Shown here piece after piece: positions 44,224-53,766 of a stretch of DNA of 64,000 nt (position 1 is its first letter; every line of letters starts with the position of its first letter). A program made the position numbers and the translations under genes. The stretch is from the NCBI GenBank assembly GCA_017084465.1, contig CP070896.1, positions 496,001 through 560,000 on the forward strand, written 5' to 3'. The stretch comes from Lacrimispora xylanisolvens (GTDB taxonomy: Bacteria > Bacillota > Clostridia > Lachnospirales > Lachnospiraceae). A model generated the notes under the pieces. That model was not told where the DNA came from and made no database searches. It saw nothing but the letters and a program-made list of their open reading frames with translations.

Positions 44224-45600
44224 TTACCCTTCCTTTCCGGGTTTTGTCTTTTGGCTTAGTTCCGGCCATACCGTAACCAGCATGGTGATAAAGCAGGCGC
44301 CTCCTCCGATTAGATTGGAAACTGGCTCTGCCATAAGAACTCCATCTACTCCATTTCCCATAATAACAGGAAGAAACAGGATGAGAGGAACCACAATAAC
44401 TACTTTTCTGAAAATAGAAAAGAATACGGCCCGTCTGGCCTTTCCAAGTGCCACAAAAACAGACTGACCCGCAAACTGAAGCGACATGAAGAAGAAACCA
44501 AAGTAATAAATTCGCATGGAAGGAATTCCAGCCTCCAAAAGCTGCCCATCCTGATTGAATATCCGAATGAAAAACTCCGGGAAGATGTGAACAAGCCCCC
44601 ACATGACAGTTGTATATATAATGGCTACAACTGATATGAATTTAATTGCCTGCTTCACCCGTTTGTATTCACCGGCACCGTAATTAAAGCCCATTACCGG
44701 CTGTGACCCATTGGTCAGTCCATGGACTGGCATGGATATTACTTCCCTGACAGAATTAATGACTGTCATAATTCCTACATACAGATCACCTCCATAGCGC
44801 TGAAGAGATGAGTTGTACATGATCTGAACCAGGCTGTTGGTTATGGACATGGTAAAACCAGACATCCCAAGAGCCGTAATTGCCTGAACCCGGTGTTTTT
44901 TTAAGCGGAGAGTGGAAAACTTCAGCCGTAGTATGGTCTTTTTCCCTCTTAAGAAGAGCACAATCCAGAGTGCTGAGAGAAACTGGGATATAATTGTCGC
45001 AAGTGCAGCTCCTCTTACCCCCATATCCAGGGCAAAAATAAAGATGGGATCCAGCACAATATTAGCTGCCGCCCCAACCAGAACTGTTACCATGCCTATG
45101 GTTCCAAACCCCTGGGAATTGATAAAGCTGTTCATCCCAAGTCCGATCATAACAAAAATATTGCCAATCAGGTATATACTGATGTATTGATTGGCGAACG
45201 GATATGTATTATCACTGGCACCAAACAGATACAGCATGGGCTTTTTAAAAAACAGTCCCAAAGCAGTTAGAATGATTCCGGATATTACAAGAAGAAAAAA
45301 GGAATTTCCCATAATTTTTTCCGCTTCTTCGTTATTCCCCCTGCCTCTTTCAATGGAGCAAAGAGGTGCTCCTCCCATACCAAATAAATTAGCAAAGGCA
45401 ATAACCATAGAAATTATAGGTAGACAGAGCCCCAGTCCCGTCAGTGCCAGTGTTGCATCCTCAGCGATTCTGCCTATATAAATCCTGTCAATAATATTAT
45501 AAAGTACATTGATCAGCTGGGCAAATGTCATGGGCACTGCCAGTTTCATTATGTTTTCGACAATACTGCCTTTTGAGAAGTCATTTTTCGTGTCTGCCAT
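44224..45600 (-). CDS. MATE-family efflux transporter
   Basis: The protein (458 residues from the ATG at 45598-45600, behind GGGGGTGAG) has 12 membrane helices and the two MATE repeats. VPMTFAQLINVLYNIIDRIYIG marks helix 1 and PVMGFNYGAGEYKR the second half. It probably uses a Na+ or H+ gradient to expel cationic drugs. The formamidase begins two bases after it stops, so the two are probably co-transcribed. Confidence 0.9.
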   Translation of the reverse strand: MADTKNDFSKGSIVENIMKLAVPMTFAQLINVLYNIIDRIYIGRIAEDATLALTGLGLCLPIISMVIAFANLFGMGGAPLCSIERGRGNNEEAEKIMGNSFFLLVISGIILTALGLFFKKPMLYLFGASDNTYPFANQYISIYLIGNIFVMIGLGMNSFINSQGFGTIGMVTVLVGAAANIVLDPIFIFALDMGVRGAALATIISQFLSALWIVLFLRGKKTILRLKFSTLRLKKHRVQAITALGMSGFTMSITNSLVQIMYNSSLQRYGGDLYVGIMTVINSVREVISMPVHGLTNGSQPVMGFNYGAGEYKRVKQAIKFISVVAIIYTTVMWGLVHIFPEFFIRIFNQDGQLLEAGIPSMRIYYFGFFFMSLQFAGQSVFVALGKARRAVFFSIFRKVVIVVPLILFLPVIMGNGVDGVLMAEPVSNLIGGGACFITMLVTVWPELSQKTKPGKEG

Positions 45601-45787
45601 CTGCTCACCCCCTTTGTGATAGATTATGCTTTTTTTTAGCACTTTTTTAATCATAGCATGATTACTCTTATTTTGCATCCTGTTTTTTAATCTCAATGCA
45701 AACAAAACGAGGGTGCCGCTAAATGCCCTGTTTAATACTCTAATTCATTCAAATAATGTCAATAACTTCCTTTTTCTATTTTCAATT

Positions 45788-45844
45788 AAAAAAGTGGAGC
45801 TATTGCTCCAATAGATTTCTCATCTATTTTTGCAACAGCCCCAC
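45788..45844 (-). terminator. Terminator after fucO
   Basis: On the minus strand a long imperfect stem (GTGGGGCT...AGCTCCAC and an inner AATAGAT/ATCTATT) is followed by TTTTTT. The rest of the 45601-45857 gap shows no gene. Confidence 0.75.
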
Positions 45845-45857
45845 ATAGTCATTAAAT

Positions 45858-47006
45858 TTACATAAGGGATTGGTATAACCGGATAATATCTTCCAGACTG
45901 GCTTCTTTTGGGTTACCGGGAGCACAGGCATCTGCGACTGCAGATTCAGCAAGGAACTGAATATCTTCCTCTTTTGCAATGCTGGTTAAATTAGCTGGGA
46001 TTCCTACATCCTCGGAAAGCTTTTTAACAGCTGCAACAGCTGCTTTTCTGTATTCTTCCTGGCTCATGGATTCTGTTCCTTCCACTCCCATGGCTTTTGC
46101 TATATCGCGATACTTTTCTCCCGTTGCTTCTGCATTAAACTCCATAATTGCAGGAAGGAGAATTGCATTGGCCACTCCATGAGGAGTATCATACACGGCA
46201 CCCAGTGCATGAGCCATGGAATGTACAATTCCCAGACCGCAGTTTGAAAATCCCATGCCTGTAATATATTGTCCCAAAGCCATTCCTTCTCTGCCTTCCG
46301 GGGTGTTATCAACAGCGCCTCTTAAGCTTTTCCCAATCAGCTCCACCGCTTTTAAATTAAACATGTCCGTAATGGGATTGGCTCCCTTTGTGATATAACC
46401 TTCTATTGCATGGGTGAGTGCATCCATACCGGTAGCTGCAGTCAGGCCTTTTGGCATGCTTGCCATCATATCTGGATCCACAATTGCAACAACAGGAATG
46501 TCATGAGGATCAACACATACAAATTTACGTTTTTTCTCCACATCAGTAATTACATAGTTGATGGTTACTTCTGCTGCTGTACCAGCTGTGGTGGGCACTG
46601 CAATAATCGGTACAGAGGGATTCTTTGTTGGTGCAACACCTTCTAAGCTTCTCACATCTTCATATTCCGGATTTGCAATGATAATACCAATTGCTTTGGA
46701 GGTATCCATGGAAGAACCTCCACCAATTGCAATGATATAATCAGCGCCGGATTTCTTGTAAGCTGCTACTCCGGTCTGAACATTCTCAATTGTGGGATTT
46801 GGCTTGATATCAGAATAGATTTCATACTCCAGACCGTTATCTTCCAATATTTTTGTCACCTTAGATGTTACCTGGAATTTAATTAAATCAGGATCTGATG
46901 CGACAAATGCTTTTTTAAACCCTCTTTTTGCCACTTCACCAGGGATCTCCTGAATCGCACCTGCGCCGTGATAAGATGTTTCATTTAAAATAATTCTGTT
47001 TGCCAT
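45858..47006 (-). CDS. fucO: Lactaldehyde reductase (iron-dependent group III alcohol dehydrogenase)
   Basis: The 382-residue protein reduces lactaldehyde to 1,2-propanediol and follows Escherichia coli FucO closely in residues recalled from memory (ANRIILNETSYHG, GGGSSMDTSKAIGI, TTAGTAAEVTINYVITD). The iron-binding Asp and His are in TGMDALTHAIEGY, GIVHSMAHALG and DTPHG. It is NAD-linked and acts in the anaerobic breakdown of deoxy sugars such as fucose or rhamnose. A TetR regulator lies just upstream, with a symmetric operator between them. The rest of a fuc or rha operon is not in the window. Confidence 0.92.
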   Translation of the reverse strand: MANRIILNETSYHGAGAIQEIPGEVAKRGFKKAFVASDPDLIKFQVTSKVTKILEDNGLEYEIYSDIKPNPTIENVQTGVAAYKKSGADYIIAIGGGSSMDTSKAIGIIIANPEYEDVRSLEGVAPTKNPSVPIIAVPTTAGTAAEVTINYVITDVEKKRKFVCVDPHDIPVVAIVDPDMMASMPKGLTAATGMDALTHAIEGYITKGANPITDMFNLKAVELIGKSLRGAVDNTPEGREGMALGQYITGMGFSNCGLGIVHSMAHALGAVYDTPHGVANAILLPAIMEFNAEATGEKYRDIAKAMGVEGTESMSQEEYRKAAVAAVKKLSEDVGIPANLTSIAKEEDIQFLAESAVADACAPGNPKEASLEDIIRLYQSLM

Positions 47007-47088
47007 GGTAATCTCTCCTTTTCTTTTCTCCCATAGAAGGAAGCCGTTTCATGCTGTTATAATTTTAACAACCCGGCCTAAAAAAATA

Positions 47089-47144
47089 AAGTTACAGTTT
47101 TATGCTTTTGTAACAAATGTTACATCAGCTTTAAACTGTAACTT
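47089..47144. promoter_or_regulatory. Symmetric four-half-site operator upstream of fucO
   Basis: An outer 12-bp dyad (AAGTTACAGTTT at 47089-47100 with AAACTGTAACTT at 47133-47144) encloses an inner dyad TGTAACAAATGTTACA (47109-47124). Both share the same centre (47116.5), so four GTTACA/TGTAAC half-sites are arranged symmetrically. It is the likely operator of the neighbouring TetR-like protein. Confidence 0.8.
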
Positions 47145-47169
47145 CAATTATGTGCATAAGTACCATATT

Positions 47170-47739
47170 TTAAACAAGTCTTGCTTCTTCAAAAACTGCA
47201 AACAGTTTGGGAGGCATGGCCTCTACAAGACTTTTGGCCATCTCAGCTGGTGGCTGAGGCATTCCGGAAAGAACCCACTTAACAGTCATGTACACAGATC
47301 CGCGGCAATACATCTCCAATAGAAATAGAATCTCATCCGATAAAGGTTCCTGCCTTCTATGAATCAGTAAATCTGTATAAAAACCCATAATCAGTTCAAA
47401 ATCATGTTCCTTTAATGAATTATAATCATCGGAACGAAATGCCCCGGTAAAGAACACCGATTCCGTCTGAATAAACTGGAACTTCTCATTCAGGCTCTGG
47501 CAGACAGTCTTGTCCACTCCGATCTGGGCAAAGGATTCCAGCACCAGTTTGTCAAAATACCAGTTAATCAAATCATACTTATCTTTAAAATTCCGATAAA
47601 ATGTCTGCCTGGTCATCTGACAGCCGTCTACAATATTCTGAACCGTGATTTTATCCACCGGTCTGGTTTTCATGCAGTCTTTGATGGAATCAGCAAGCCG
47701 GTATTTTGTCTTCTCACTCTTGTTGGGATAATCAGCCAT
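47170..47739 (-). CDS. TetR-family regulator (DhaS-like)
   Basis: The 189-residue protein has an N-terminal TetR helix-turn-helix (ITVQNIVDGCQMTRQTFYRNF) and the larger C-terminal part of the group that includes the dihydroxyacetone-kinase activator DhaS. It lies upstream of fucO on the same strand, and the symmetric TGTAAC operator separates them. It probably controls fucO and perhaps itself; whether it activates or represses is unclear. Confidence 0.85.
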   Translation of the reverse strand: MADYPNKSEKTKYRLADSIKDCMKTRPVDKITVQNIVDGCQMTRQTFYRNFKDKYDLINWYFDKLVLESFAQIGVDKTVCQSLNEKFQFIQTESVFFTGAFRSDDYNSLKEHDFELIMGFYTDLLIHRRQEPLSDEILFLLEMYCRGSVYMTVKWVLSGMPQPPAEMAKSLVEAMPPKLFAVFEEARLV

Positions 47740-47819
47740 GTTCCGCTCCTGTCATGTATATTTGATTTCTATTTTATCACAACAGGAGCTTTTTGTGAAT
47801 ATTGCTGATGAAAATCTTA

Positions 47820-49337
47820 TCAGGTGATTGGTGCAGGATTAAAAATACACAAATCATTGTGGAGACGGTACTTTTCAGCCCAGGTCTGCTTACGGCCGCT
47901 GGCAACATCGATGATCTCATGAAACAGCTGGGTTCCAATATCTTCAATGGTGGAATCTCCTGATGCAATGGTGCCTGCATTAATATCAATTAAATCCTGC
48001 CACTGTGCCTTCATATCATTTCTGGAACAGACCTTGATAACAGGAGCAATCGCCAGGCCATAAGGAGTCCCTCTCCCCGTCATAAATACCTGAAGCCCGA
48101 TTCCGCTTGCCAGCTGACAGGGACCGCAGACAATATCACTTGCCGGCGTGGCGGCATAGATTAACCCCTTTTTGCTGGGCTTCTCAGCAGGCGACAGCAC
48201 TTCCACAATGGGAGAAGTTCCTGATTTTGCAATGGATCCCATGGCTTTTTCCACAATATTGGCAAGCCCTCCCTTTTTATTTCCTGGTGTGGGATTTGCA
48301 CTGCGGTCAACTTCGCCCTCCTGGAGATAATGATCATACCATTTCATCTCACTGGCAAGCTTCTTTCCAACCTCTTCATTGATGCACCGCTCCGCTAACA
48401 GATAGACTCCGTCTCTTACCTCAGTCACTTCGGAGAACAGCACAGTTGCTCCGCCTTTCACCAGCATGTCGGAGGCAAATCCTGCTGCCGGATTGGCTGT
48501 AACACCGGAAAATGCATCGCTTCCGCCACACTGCATTCCTATGAGCAAATCAGAAAGGGGCAGCGTCACCCGTTTTCTTTCATTTAAAATCTGAAGCTTT
48601 CTTTCCGCCATTTCCATCAGGGATGTAATCATATCTTCAAAGCCCTCTTTTTCCTGAAGAATGATCACATTGTCCGGGTTAATATCAGCAGAATCGCAAA
48701 GCATCTCTACTGTAAACTTTTCACAGCCTAATGCTACCACCATCAGCTGTCCGCCAAAATTCGGATGTTTGGATAAATTCCGAAGGGCGCGGATTGGAAC
48801 CTTTGCCTCCGGCGCGTTGATGGCAACCCCGCAGCCATAGGCATGATTGATGGGTACAATATCATCCACATTGGGATATTTGTGAAGAAGTTCCCGTTTC
48901 ATGCGCTCCACTGCTACGTTTAAAACACCGGTCACACACTGTACCGTTGTACTGATTCCCAGAATGTTACGGGTTCCTCCCGGACCTCCCCATGGATTTA
49001 CGTACCCTTCCCATGTGGTAACCGGCGGCTCTGGCAGATCTGTTACCAAATTAGTTGAAAAAACCATATGATCCACATCCGGCGGCTGGGGAAGCTCCAG
49101 CATATATTCATTAATCCAGTCTCCCTTTTTAATCGAATCTGACGCATAGCCTAACACCACACCGTAACGGATGACAGGCCCGCCCTTTTCAATGTCCAAA
49201 AGCGCAATCTTATGGGCCTGTGGAATCTCATGTCTGGCAACCACACCTGGCATAATCTCCTGGCCTGCTTTAATATCATTAACTGCAATTGCCACATTAT
49301 CTTCTTCTTTCATTTTAACAAACAGCGGTTTACTCAT
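47820..49337 (-). CDS. garD: Galactarate dehydratase
   Basis: The 505-residue protein of the UxaA/GarD family dehydrates galactarate to 5-keto-4-deoxyglucarate with iron. It follows GarD in detail: SVQC-like [59 protein letters not shown] and FNPAPIT at the end. The N-terminal SAF-like part is normal. A divergent LysR regulator is on the right, and the operon partners garL, garR and the transporter are not in the window. It would open galactarate to the central pathway. Confidence 0.92.
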   Translation of the reverse strand: MSKPLFVKMKEEDNVAIAVNDIKAGQEIMPGVVARHEIPQAHKIALLDIEKGGPVIRYGVVLGYASDSIKKGDWINEYMLELPQPPDVDHMVFSTNLVTDLPEPPVTTWEGYVNPWGGPGGTRNILGISTTVQCVTGVLNVAVERMKRELLHKYPNVDDIVPINHAYGCGVAINAPEAKVPIRALRNLSKHPNFGGQLMVVALGCEKFTVEMLCDSADINPDNVIILQEKEGFEDMITSLMEMAERKLQILNERKRVTLPLSDLLIGMQCGGSDAFSGVTANPAAGFASDMLVKGGATVLFSEVTEVRDGVYLLAERCINEEVGKKLASEMKWYDHYLQEGEVDRSANPTPGNKKGGLANIVEKAMGSIAKSGTSPIVEVLSPAEKPSKKGLIYAATPASDIVCGPCQLASGIGLQVFMTGRGTPYGLAIAPVIKVCSRNDMKAQWQDLIDINAGTIASGDSTIEDIGTQLFHEIIDVASGRKQTWAEKYRLHNDLCIFNPAPIT

Positions 49338-49488
49338 TCCTTACTGATCCTTTCCATTGTAATATTACACAAAAAACAGGTTATTTCCGTTTATTTTTAT
49401 TTTAATTACACAGGATGGTTTTGTAAAATTAATAGTTTTAAGAATTCTCTAAATTTTTCTTTGAGTAATCGTTGTGCTTTTTAGGGAA

Positions 49489-49506
49489 ATAGTCTATACT
49501 GACTAT
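49489..49506. promoter_or_regulatory. Candidate LysR operator
   Basis: ATAGTC (49489-49494) and GACTAT (49501-49506) form a dyad with a six-base gap, 27 bases before the LysR start and between the divergent genes. Confidence 0.5.
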
Positions 49507-49532
49507 ACAACTTTGATATAGGGGGTATATGC

Positions 49533-50438
49533 TTGGATACCAAACAGATTGAATATATATTAAAAATTGCAGAAGAAAACAACATTACAAAAGCGGCAGA
49601 AAAGCTTTTCCTCACCCAACCGGCACTAAACCAGCAGCTTCTTCGCCTGGAAAAAGAGCTGGGCACTCAGCTTTTTCACCGTTCACGAACCAATTGGCGG
49701 CCCACTGAGGCGGGAGAAATCTATCTTGAAAATGCCAGGAAAATGCTCCTGATTAAACAGGATACCTACCGCATCATCGGCGATATGGTATCAGATAAAG
49801 AGGGCACTCTCTCAGTGGGGCTTACACCGGGGAGAGGAATCGCCATGTTTTCTGCAATGTATCCCAAATTTCACCAAAAGTTCCCCGGCATTCATATCAT
49901 TCCTGTGGAACGCAGTGTGAAAAACCAGCAGGAAATGATTGTAAAAGGGGAACTGGATATTGGATTTCAGACATTATGTCCCAGCCAGCGAACCGGCGAT
50001 GAATATATAGAATTGGGAAAAGAAGAAATTCTTCTTGCTCTTCCCAAAAAACACCCATTAAGCAGCCTGGAAGAAAACAGCCAGGAGATGTATCCGGAAC
50101 TGGATATCAAGCTTCTGTCAGAAGACCCATTCGTTCTCATGTACCAGGAATCCACCATCCGTTATCTCATAGACCGGATCTTTCAGGAAGCAGGTTTTAA
50201 CCCCAACGTATTGTTTGAGACTTCCAGCACCAGTGCAATTATCACCATGATTCAGGCCGGCCTTTGCTGCGGGCTGATTCCCGTGTCCTATTTCCGGACG
50301 AAGCAGGAAGGAATTGCATGCTTTTCACTCCCCTCCCACCCCGTATGGGATGTAGTGGCTGCTTACCGGAAAAACAGCTACTTAACCAGGGCATCTAAGT
50401 ATTTCATCCGATTGGCCGGGGAATATTGGGGTTATTAA
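49533..50438 (+). CDS. LysR-family transcriptional regulator
   Basis: The 301-residue protein starts at TTG, behind GGGGG. It has the LysR helix-turn-helix at the N-terminus (NNITKAAEKLFLTQPALNQQ) and a substrate-binding domain. It is divergent from garD, so galactarate or a relative is the likely inducer. This is inferred from position. Confidence 0.88.
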   Translation: MDTKQIEYILKIAEENNITKAAEKLFLTQPALNQQLLRLEKELGTQLFHRSRTNWRPTEAGEIYLENARKMLLIKQDTYRIIGDMVSDKEGTLSVGLTPGRGIAMFSAMYPKFHQKFPGIHIIPVERSVKNQQEMIVKGELDIGFQTLCPSQRTGDEYIELGKEEILLALPKKHPLSSLEENSQEMYPELDIKLLSEDPFVLMYQESTIRYLIDRIFQEAGFNPNVLFETSSTSAIITMIQAGLCCGLIPVSYFRTKQEGIACFSLPSHPVWDVVAAYRKNSYLTRASKYFIRLAGEYWGY

Positions 50439-50866
50439 TCCTCATTCATAAATTCAAATAAATTCAATCCCACTGTTTCATCCGCTCTTCTGCCAACACG
50501 ACCGGGAATTTCCGTAACGATGATCTCTCCTGTGGCGCTGATGACTGCACGTCCCAGATGACCGCTGTGGCATTCTCCATTGTGTGGATTTCCTATCACC
50601 ATATGAAGATGGAGATAAGGCTCTCCGTCTTCAGTAATGCTGCCCATAAGAGATGCAATCTCATAAAGTCCCTTGTACTCATGGCTGTAATACTGTTTCT
50701 TTTCCGTGTCATAAACTCCAAGCTGAATGGTGCCGGCTGCGCCCAGACCGGTTACCGATGCCAGCCTGATCTCTTCTTTTTTACAAAGCTGGGTCAGACT
50801 GGTCAAAATCTCTTCTCCCGGATCCAGCCGAATTACAAATGTATGTTCAAATTTTCTGTATTCCAT
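50435..50866 (-). CDS. PPC/DUF296-domain protein
   Basis: The 143-residue protein has the PPC (plant and prokaryote conserved) fold: RLDPGEEILTSLTQL, then SVTGLGAAGTIQLGVYD and LHLHMVIGNPHNGECHSGHL. It probably forms trimers. In bacteria its function is unclear, although in plants similar domains bind DNA. It ends four bases inside the LysR stop, and its start lies close to the DUF1275 gene on the same strand. Confidence 0.85.
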   Translation of the reverse strand: MEYRKFEHTFVIRLDPGEEILTSLTQLCKKEEIRLASVTGLGAAGTIQLGVYDTEKKQYYSHEYKGLYEIASLMGSITEDGEPYLHLHMVIGNPHNGECHSGHLGRAVISATGEIIVTEIPGRVGRRADETVGLNLFEFMNED

Positions 50867-50872
50867 ATCTAT

Positions 50873-51577
50873 TTACCTCCTGTCTGTTTCATCTGCTTCA
50901 ACTGTTTCATGATTCTCTTTCACAAACATAATACCAAATGCAAAAACTAAAAGGATACAGGAAAACCAAATGGTTTTTTCTGCAAATAAAGGTACCAGAA
51001 AACTACCCGCACCAGCTCCCACGGCAAAAAACAGGATCACACCATAATAACGGAGACATTTTTCAAGATTCTCCTTATCTCTGGTCTGACGGTACCGGTA
51101 GAGCATCTCAGTCGCACTTCTTAAATTGCCGATACACATGGTACTGGCAAAGGCACTGCCCTTCATCTTCCGAAATGCCTCTACCTGCATGGCACAAACA
51201 AAGGATACCACGGCATTGGCAGCCAGATCCATGGAGTTTGGCAAAAATCCCACCAGAAGCAAAAGCACCATCTCCGCAACTACTACAATCTGCCTCCAGT
51301 GTATTCTCTCACTGTCTCTGTATTTTCCTCTGATTACCTCAGAAACATAGATTCCTGCAACAAATGCCAGAATTGGCATCAGATAGCGAAACGCTGTCCG
51401 CCAGCTTCCATTCATGATATTGTGGGCGAAAATGATAATATTGCCTGTCTGGGCATTGGCAAATACCTTTCCCCTGTAAAAGTAGGTATATGCATCCTGC
51501 AAGCCGCCGGACAACGTAAGTATAATTCCCGTTGACACAGCTTCCGACATCTGTCCTTCCAATTTATTGAGGAACAA
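50873..51577 (-). CDS. DUF1275 membrane protein
   Basis: The 234-residue protein of the YoaK/DUF1275 family has about six membrane helices (GGLQDAYTYFYRGKVFANAQTG near the start). The family is of unknown function, possibly a transporter. It is co-oriented with the PPC gene and lies six bases upstream, so the two probably form an operon. Confidence 0.85.
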   Translation of the reverse strand: MFLNKLEGQMSEAVSTGIILTLSGGLQDAYTYFYRGKVFANAQTGNIIIFAHNIMNGSWRTAFRYLMPILAFVAGIYVSEVIRGKYRDSERIHWRQIVVVAEMVLLLLVGFLPNSMDLAANAVVSFVCAMQVEAFRKMKGSAFASTMCIGNLRSATEMLYRYRQTRDKENLEKCLRYYGVILFFAVGAGAGSFLVPLFAEKTIWFSCILLVFAFGIMFVKENHETVEADETDRR

Positions 51578-51766
51578 GTTCCATCACCTGCCTTTCCAAA
51601 GCTTACTATATCACATCTTTTCTGCTTGAAAACAAAGAGCAGCCGAAAGTGAACAAAAAATCTGTAGTATTGGCTAAATATATCATAAAATTAGTAGATT
51701 TTATTTTTTCTTTGCCTTATGCTAATAGAGCGCGAAAAATGATTGAACTTAAAGAGGAGATATACC

Positions 51767-53179
51767 ATGTCAGAGAAAGCAACATTATCTGCAAAAGATG
51801 AAAAATTTCGTAATTTTGCACTTCATGCCAACATGTGGAGGGTGGTTCTCTATGTGGGAACACCGTTGGCCCTTTATCAAAGCTTAAATCAGCTTTTTAA
51901 AATATTTGATTCCATGATGGCTGCCCATATCGGCGCAACCTCCGTTTCCGCAGTCGCCTATCTTTCCCAAATCGGTTTAACACTTTCTGCACTGGGCGGC
52001 GGTCTTGCAATCGGATCCAGTATAAAAATCAGTGAGGCTTACGGTGCAGGAGATTTTGACCTGGTAAAAAAACGAGTCAGCAGCCTGTTTGCCATGTGCG
52101 GCTTATTAGGAGCAGTCATTCTTCTTGTTTTAATGCCTGCTGCTCCTCAGTTTCTTAAGCTTGCCAAAACGCCTGAGAGCTTCATTACAGAAGGCACCCA
52201 GTACTTCCGCCTGGAACTGATCGGTATGGTCATCAGCTTTTTTAACAACGTTTATATTGCCATTGAAAGAGCCAGAGGAAATTCCCGCAGAATCTTAAAC
52301 TTAAATATGGGTGTCATTGCGATTAAACTTTCTTTAACTGCTTTTTTCGTTTATGTGATGGGAGGCGGAATCAATATGATCTCCGTTGCAACTATTATTT
52401 CCCAGATTTTTATCCTGGCAGCTGCAATAAAAAATTTGAACCAGAAAGACAATGCATTTGGCCTTTCCCTTCACAGCATCAGTTTAAGATCTGCAGTGAT
52501 TGTACCCATGCTCACACTGTCCATACCGGTTATTATAGAGAAAATCGCTTTTTCTCTTGGAAAAGTTGTTATTAATTCCATGAGTACAATTTACAGTGCA
52601 CTGACTGTGGGAGCTCTGGGAATCTCCAATAACATCGGTGGAATCACTACCATGCCCCAAAACGGGTTTCAGGAGGGCGGTTCCGCCATTATCAGTCAGA
52701 ATATGGGGGCTGGCAAACCAGAACGTGCCCTGAAAGCATTTGGCTGTATATTTGTAATTAATGTACTTCTGGGAGCTTTTCTAATGTCATTATCCCTGAT
52801 TTTTTTAGGACAGATCAGCAGGCTTTTTGCAGGTGATAACAGAGAATTTGCAGATATGATTGCATCGATTTACCGGTTTGAAGCCTATGGAGCAATACCT
52901 CTTGGTATTAATGCATCCGTTCTTGCGCTGCTGTACGGATTTGGAAGGACAAAAATTACACTGGCCATTAATTTCTGCCGGGTATTTGTATTCCGAATTC
53001 CGGTTCTTTGGTATCTGCAGAACTTTACGAAAATGGGAAGTTCCAGTGTTGGTGTGGTTATGGCGGTCAGCAATATCTGCACCGGATTATTTGCTCTTAT
53101 CATTGGCATTATTGAAATCCGCAGAGTCTGCCTGGAGTATCATCTTACTGGCAGTGTCCTTCAGCCAGAAGCGGAGTGA
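51767..53179 (+). CDS. MATE-family efflux transporter (second)
   Basis: The protein (470 residues from the ATG at 51767, behind AGAGGAG) has 12 membrane helices with the two MATE halves (QSLNQLFKIFDSMMAAHIGA and PQNGFQEGGSAIISQNMGAG). The second half has the signature of NorM/VmrA-like pumps. It has its own promoter and terminator and is not linked to the first MATE gene. The substrate is unknown. Confidence 0.9.
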   Translation: MSEKATLSAKDEKFRNFALHANMWRVVLYVGTPLALYQSLNQLFKIFDSMMAAHIGATSVSAVAYLSQIGLTLSALGGGLAIGSSIKISEAYGAGDFDLVKKRVSSLFAMCGLLGAVILLVLMPAAPQFLKLAKTPESFITEGTQYFRLELIGMVISFFNNVYIAIERARGNSRRILNLNMGVIAIKLSLTAFFVYVMGGGINMISVATIISQIFILAAAIKNLNQKDNAFGLSLHSISLRSAVIVPMLTLSIPVIIEKIAFSLGKVVINSMSTIYSALTVGALGISNNIGGITTMPQNGFQEGGSAIISQNMGAGKPERALKAFGCIFVINVLLGAFLMSLSLIFLGQISRLFAGDNREFADMIASIYRFEAYGAIPLGINASVLALLYGFGRTKITLAINFCRVFVFRIPVLWYLQNFTKMGSSSVGVVMAVSNICTGLFALIIGIIEIRRVCLEYHLTGSVLQPEAE

Positions 53180-53187
53180 TAACTGTC

Positions 53188-53241
53188 AAAAACAGGGTGC
53201 ATCCAATGTCCTTGGGACGTTAGATGGCACCCTGTTTTTTA
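53188..53241. terminator. Bidirectional terminator between MATE and nrdG
   Basis: AACAGGGTGC pairs with GCACCCTGTT, with an inner CATC/GATG stem, flanked by A5 and T6. Confidence 0.8.
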
Positions 53242-53757
53242 TTCCCACAATATGACTTCCTGATGAGCCAGTGAATCCGGGACCTTTATAATCCTCTGGT
53301 TGGAGGATCCTTTAAAACGAAGTTTCAAATCTTTTTTTTCTTCCACAAACTTACCATCTACCAATACATCCAGGCAATCCAATATCGGACGGGTGTAGGG
53401 AATATTTTTAACCATATCGCCTAAAATATCCGTCTCAAAATCATATCCTGTATAGCACCAGATGGTTTTATCGGGGAACCGGCGGCGTACTTCTTCTACC
53501 AGTTTAAGGACTTCTGCCTGGTTTTCCGGATGCATGGGCTCCCCTCCTAAAAGGGTGAGCCCTGTTATATAGCTGTGATCTAAATTGCGGATAATCTGGT
53601 CACTGGTCTCTTTTGTATACTCTTTTCCATAGTGGAAATCCCATGCTTCTGCATTAAAGCAGCCCTTACAGTAATGAGTACACCCACTGACAAACAAGGA
53701 CACTCTCACGCCAGGTCCATTGGCAACATCGGTGGGTTTTATTGTCGCATAGTACAT
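53239..53757 (-). CDS. nrdG: Anaerobic ribonucleotide reductase activase
   Basis: The 172-residue radical SAM protein has the 4Fe-4S motif CTHYCKGC near residue 30 and the following TLLGGEPM loop. It forms the glycyl radical on NrdD with S-adenosylmethionine. It follows nrdD closely and ends at the bidirectional terminator. Confidence 0.93.
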   Translation of the reverse strand: MYYATIKPTDVANGPGVRVSLFVSGCTHYCKGCFNAEAWDFHYGKEYTKETSDQIIRNLDHSYITGLTLLGGEPMHPENQAEVLKLVEEVRRRFPDKTIWCYTGYDFETDILGDMVKNIPYTRPILDCLDVLVDGKFVEEKKDLKLRFKGSSNQRIIKVPDSLAHQEVILWE

Positions 53758-53766
53758 GGCGGCCTC

